DNA of 64,000 bases from an uncultured Prochlorococcus sp. (GTDB taxonomy: Bacteria; Cyanobacteriota; Cyanobacteriia; PCC-6307; Cyanobiaceae). Where the stretch lies: the NCBI GenBank assembly GCA_902571335.1, contig CACGBT010000001.1, positions 1-64,000 of the forward strand. Direction: 5' to 3'. The position numbers and the translations under genes are program-made. The first letter of the stretch is position 1. Every line of letters starts with the position of its first letter. Below, piece after piece: positions 63,118 to 64,000 of the stretch. The notes under the pieces are model-generated. The model searched no databases and was not told the origin of the DNA. It saw only the letters and a program-made list of their open reading frames with translations.

Positions 63118-64000
63118 ATGAACAAGCAAAAAAAAAGGGCTAGAAGATTTTATAAATACTATAAAAAGTACAACTTTTCTCTAATAAATAAAATTTTAAG
63201 AATTTTGAGTTGGCTTTTGCCAGGACTGGTAATAAAAAGATGGATGCTTACATCCGCAATAGGATTCCTTACTTCATTATTAGGCCTTTCAATTTGGACA
63301 AATTTAAGCCCCCTTTATTGGTTTACTGAGATATTCTTTGGGGTATTGACAGGTTTAACTAAAATCTTGCCCGTTTCATTACTGGGTCCATTAATTTTTG
63401 TTTTTGGACTTTTTTTAATTGGGATTGGACAAAATAGGAGTATTAATTCTATTCAAAAAGCACTTGTTCCAGAAAAAAATACTTTTTTAGTTGATGCATT
63501 AAGAACTAAGAGTAAATTAAACAGAGGTCCTAATATAGTTGCAATTGGTGGAGGTACTGGATTATCTACTTTATTGAAAGGCTTAAAAAATTACAGCAGT
63601 AATATTACAGCTATCGTAACCGTATCCGATGATGGAGGAAGTAGTGGAATTCTTAGAAAACAATTAGGTGTGCAACCTCCAGGGGATATTAGAAATTGTT
63701 TGGCAGCCTTATCAAATGAAGAACCTATTTTAACTAGATTATTTCAGTATAGATTTTCAGCAGGAAGTGGTCTAGAGGGACATAGTTTTGGGAATCTATT
63801 TTTGTCAGCTTTAACAACGATTACAGGCAGTTTAGAAAAAGCGGTCCAAGCCTCCAGTAAGGTTTTAGCGGTACAAGGTCAAGTTTTACCGGCAACAAAT
63901 ATAAATGTTATGTTATGGGCCGAATTAGAGGATGGTGAAAAAATTTTTGGCGAAAGTAAGATAAGTAAATCTAAAAAATTAATTTCGAGAATTGGTTACC
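63118..64000 (+). CDS. YvcK/CofD-family protein with N-terminal TM extension (partial, runs off window)
   Basis: Manual translation from ATG 63118: MNKQKKRARRFYKYYKKYNFSLINKILRILSWLLPGLVIKRW..., then NIVAIGGGTGLSTLLKGLKNYSSNITAIVTVSDDGGSSGILRKQLGVQPPGDIRNCLAALS. Confidence 0.9.
   Translation, partial: MNKQKKRARRFYKYYKKYNFSLINKILRILSWLLPGLVIKRWMLTSAIGFLTSLLGLSIWTNLSPLYWFTEIFFGVLTGLTKILPVSLLGPLIFVFGLFLIGIGQNRSINSIQKALVPEKNTFLVDALRTKSKLNRGPNIVAIGGGTGLSTLLKGLKNYSSNITAIVTVSDDGGSSGILRKQLGVQPPGDIRNCLAALSNEEPILTRLFQYRFSAGSGLEGHSFGNLFLSALTTITGSLEKAVQASSKVLAVQGQVLPATNINVMLWAELEDGEKIFGESKISKSKKLISRIGY

Noticed and set aside
1-64000. CRISPR array, transposon, prophage, toxin-antitoxin or restriction system
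   Set aside because: No regularly spaced repeats, transposase/integrase motifs or defence gene clusters seen; gene content is core metabolism throughout.

Overview
The window is 64 kb of very AT-rich (roughly 30% GC by eye), densely packed cyanobacterial chromosome. Gene content and compactness fit a high-light Prochlorococcus; the strain cannot be fixed without a search. It is mostly core genome: photosystem II genes (psbO, psbH, psbN, psbI, psbK), chlD, crtR, ntcA, amt1, and genes for amino-acid, nucleotide, cofactor and envelope metabolism. There are three tRNA genes (Leu-UAG, Arg-ACG, Met-CAU). I saw no CRISPR array, transposon, integrase, prophage or toxin-antitoxin module, and no clear-cut new defence-like system. 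The most useful observations are: (1) two genes with intact conserved N-terminal coding (crtR and a 3-methyladenine DNA glycosylase) that have no in-frame ATG/GTG/TTG/CTG before the conserved region and seem to use ATA or ATT starts; (2) a structured ~250-bp intergenic region upstream of a Hik2/CSK-like kinase; (3) an exact NtcA box plus a terminator-like leader hairpin ahead of amt1; (4) a Cas4-like Fe-S / HhH / DEDD exonuclease fusion whose RecB-type active site looks degenerate; (5) a KDPG-aldolase homolog with substituted substrate-binding residues; (6) seven convergent gene pairs whose 3' ends overlap. All identifications come from reading protein motifs; no database search was run.
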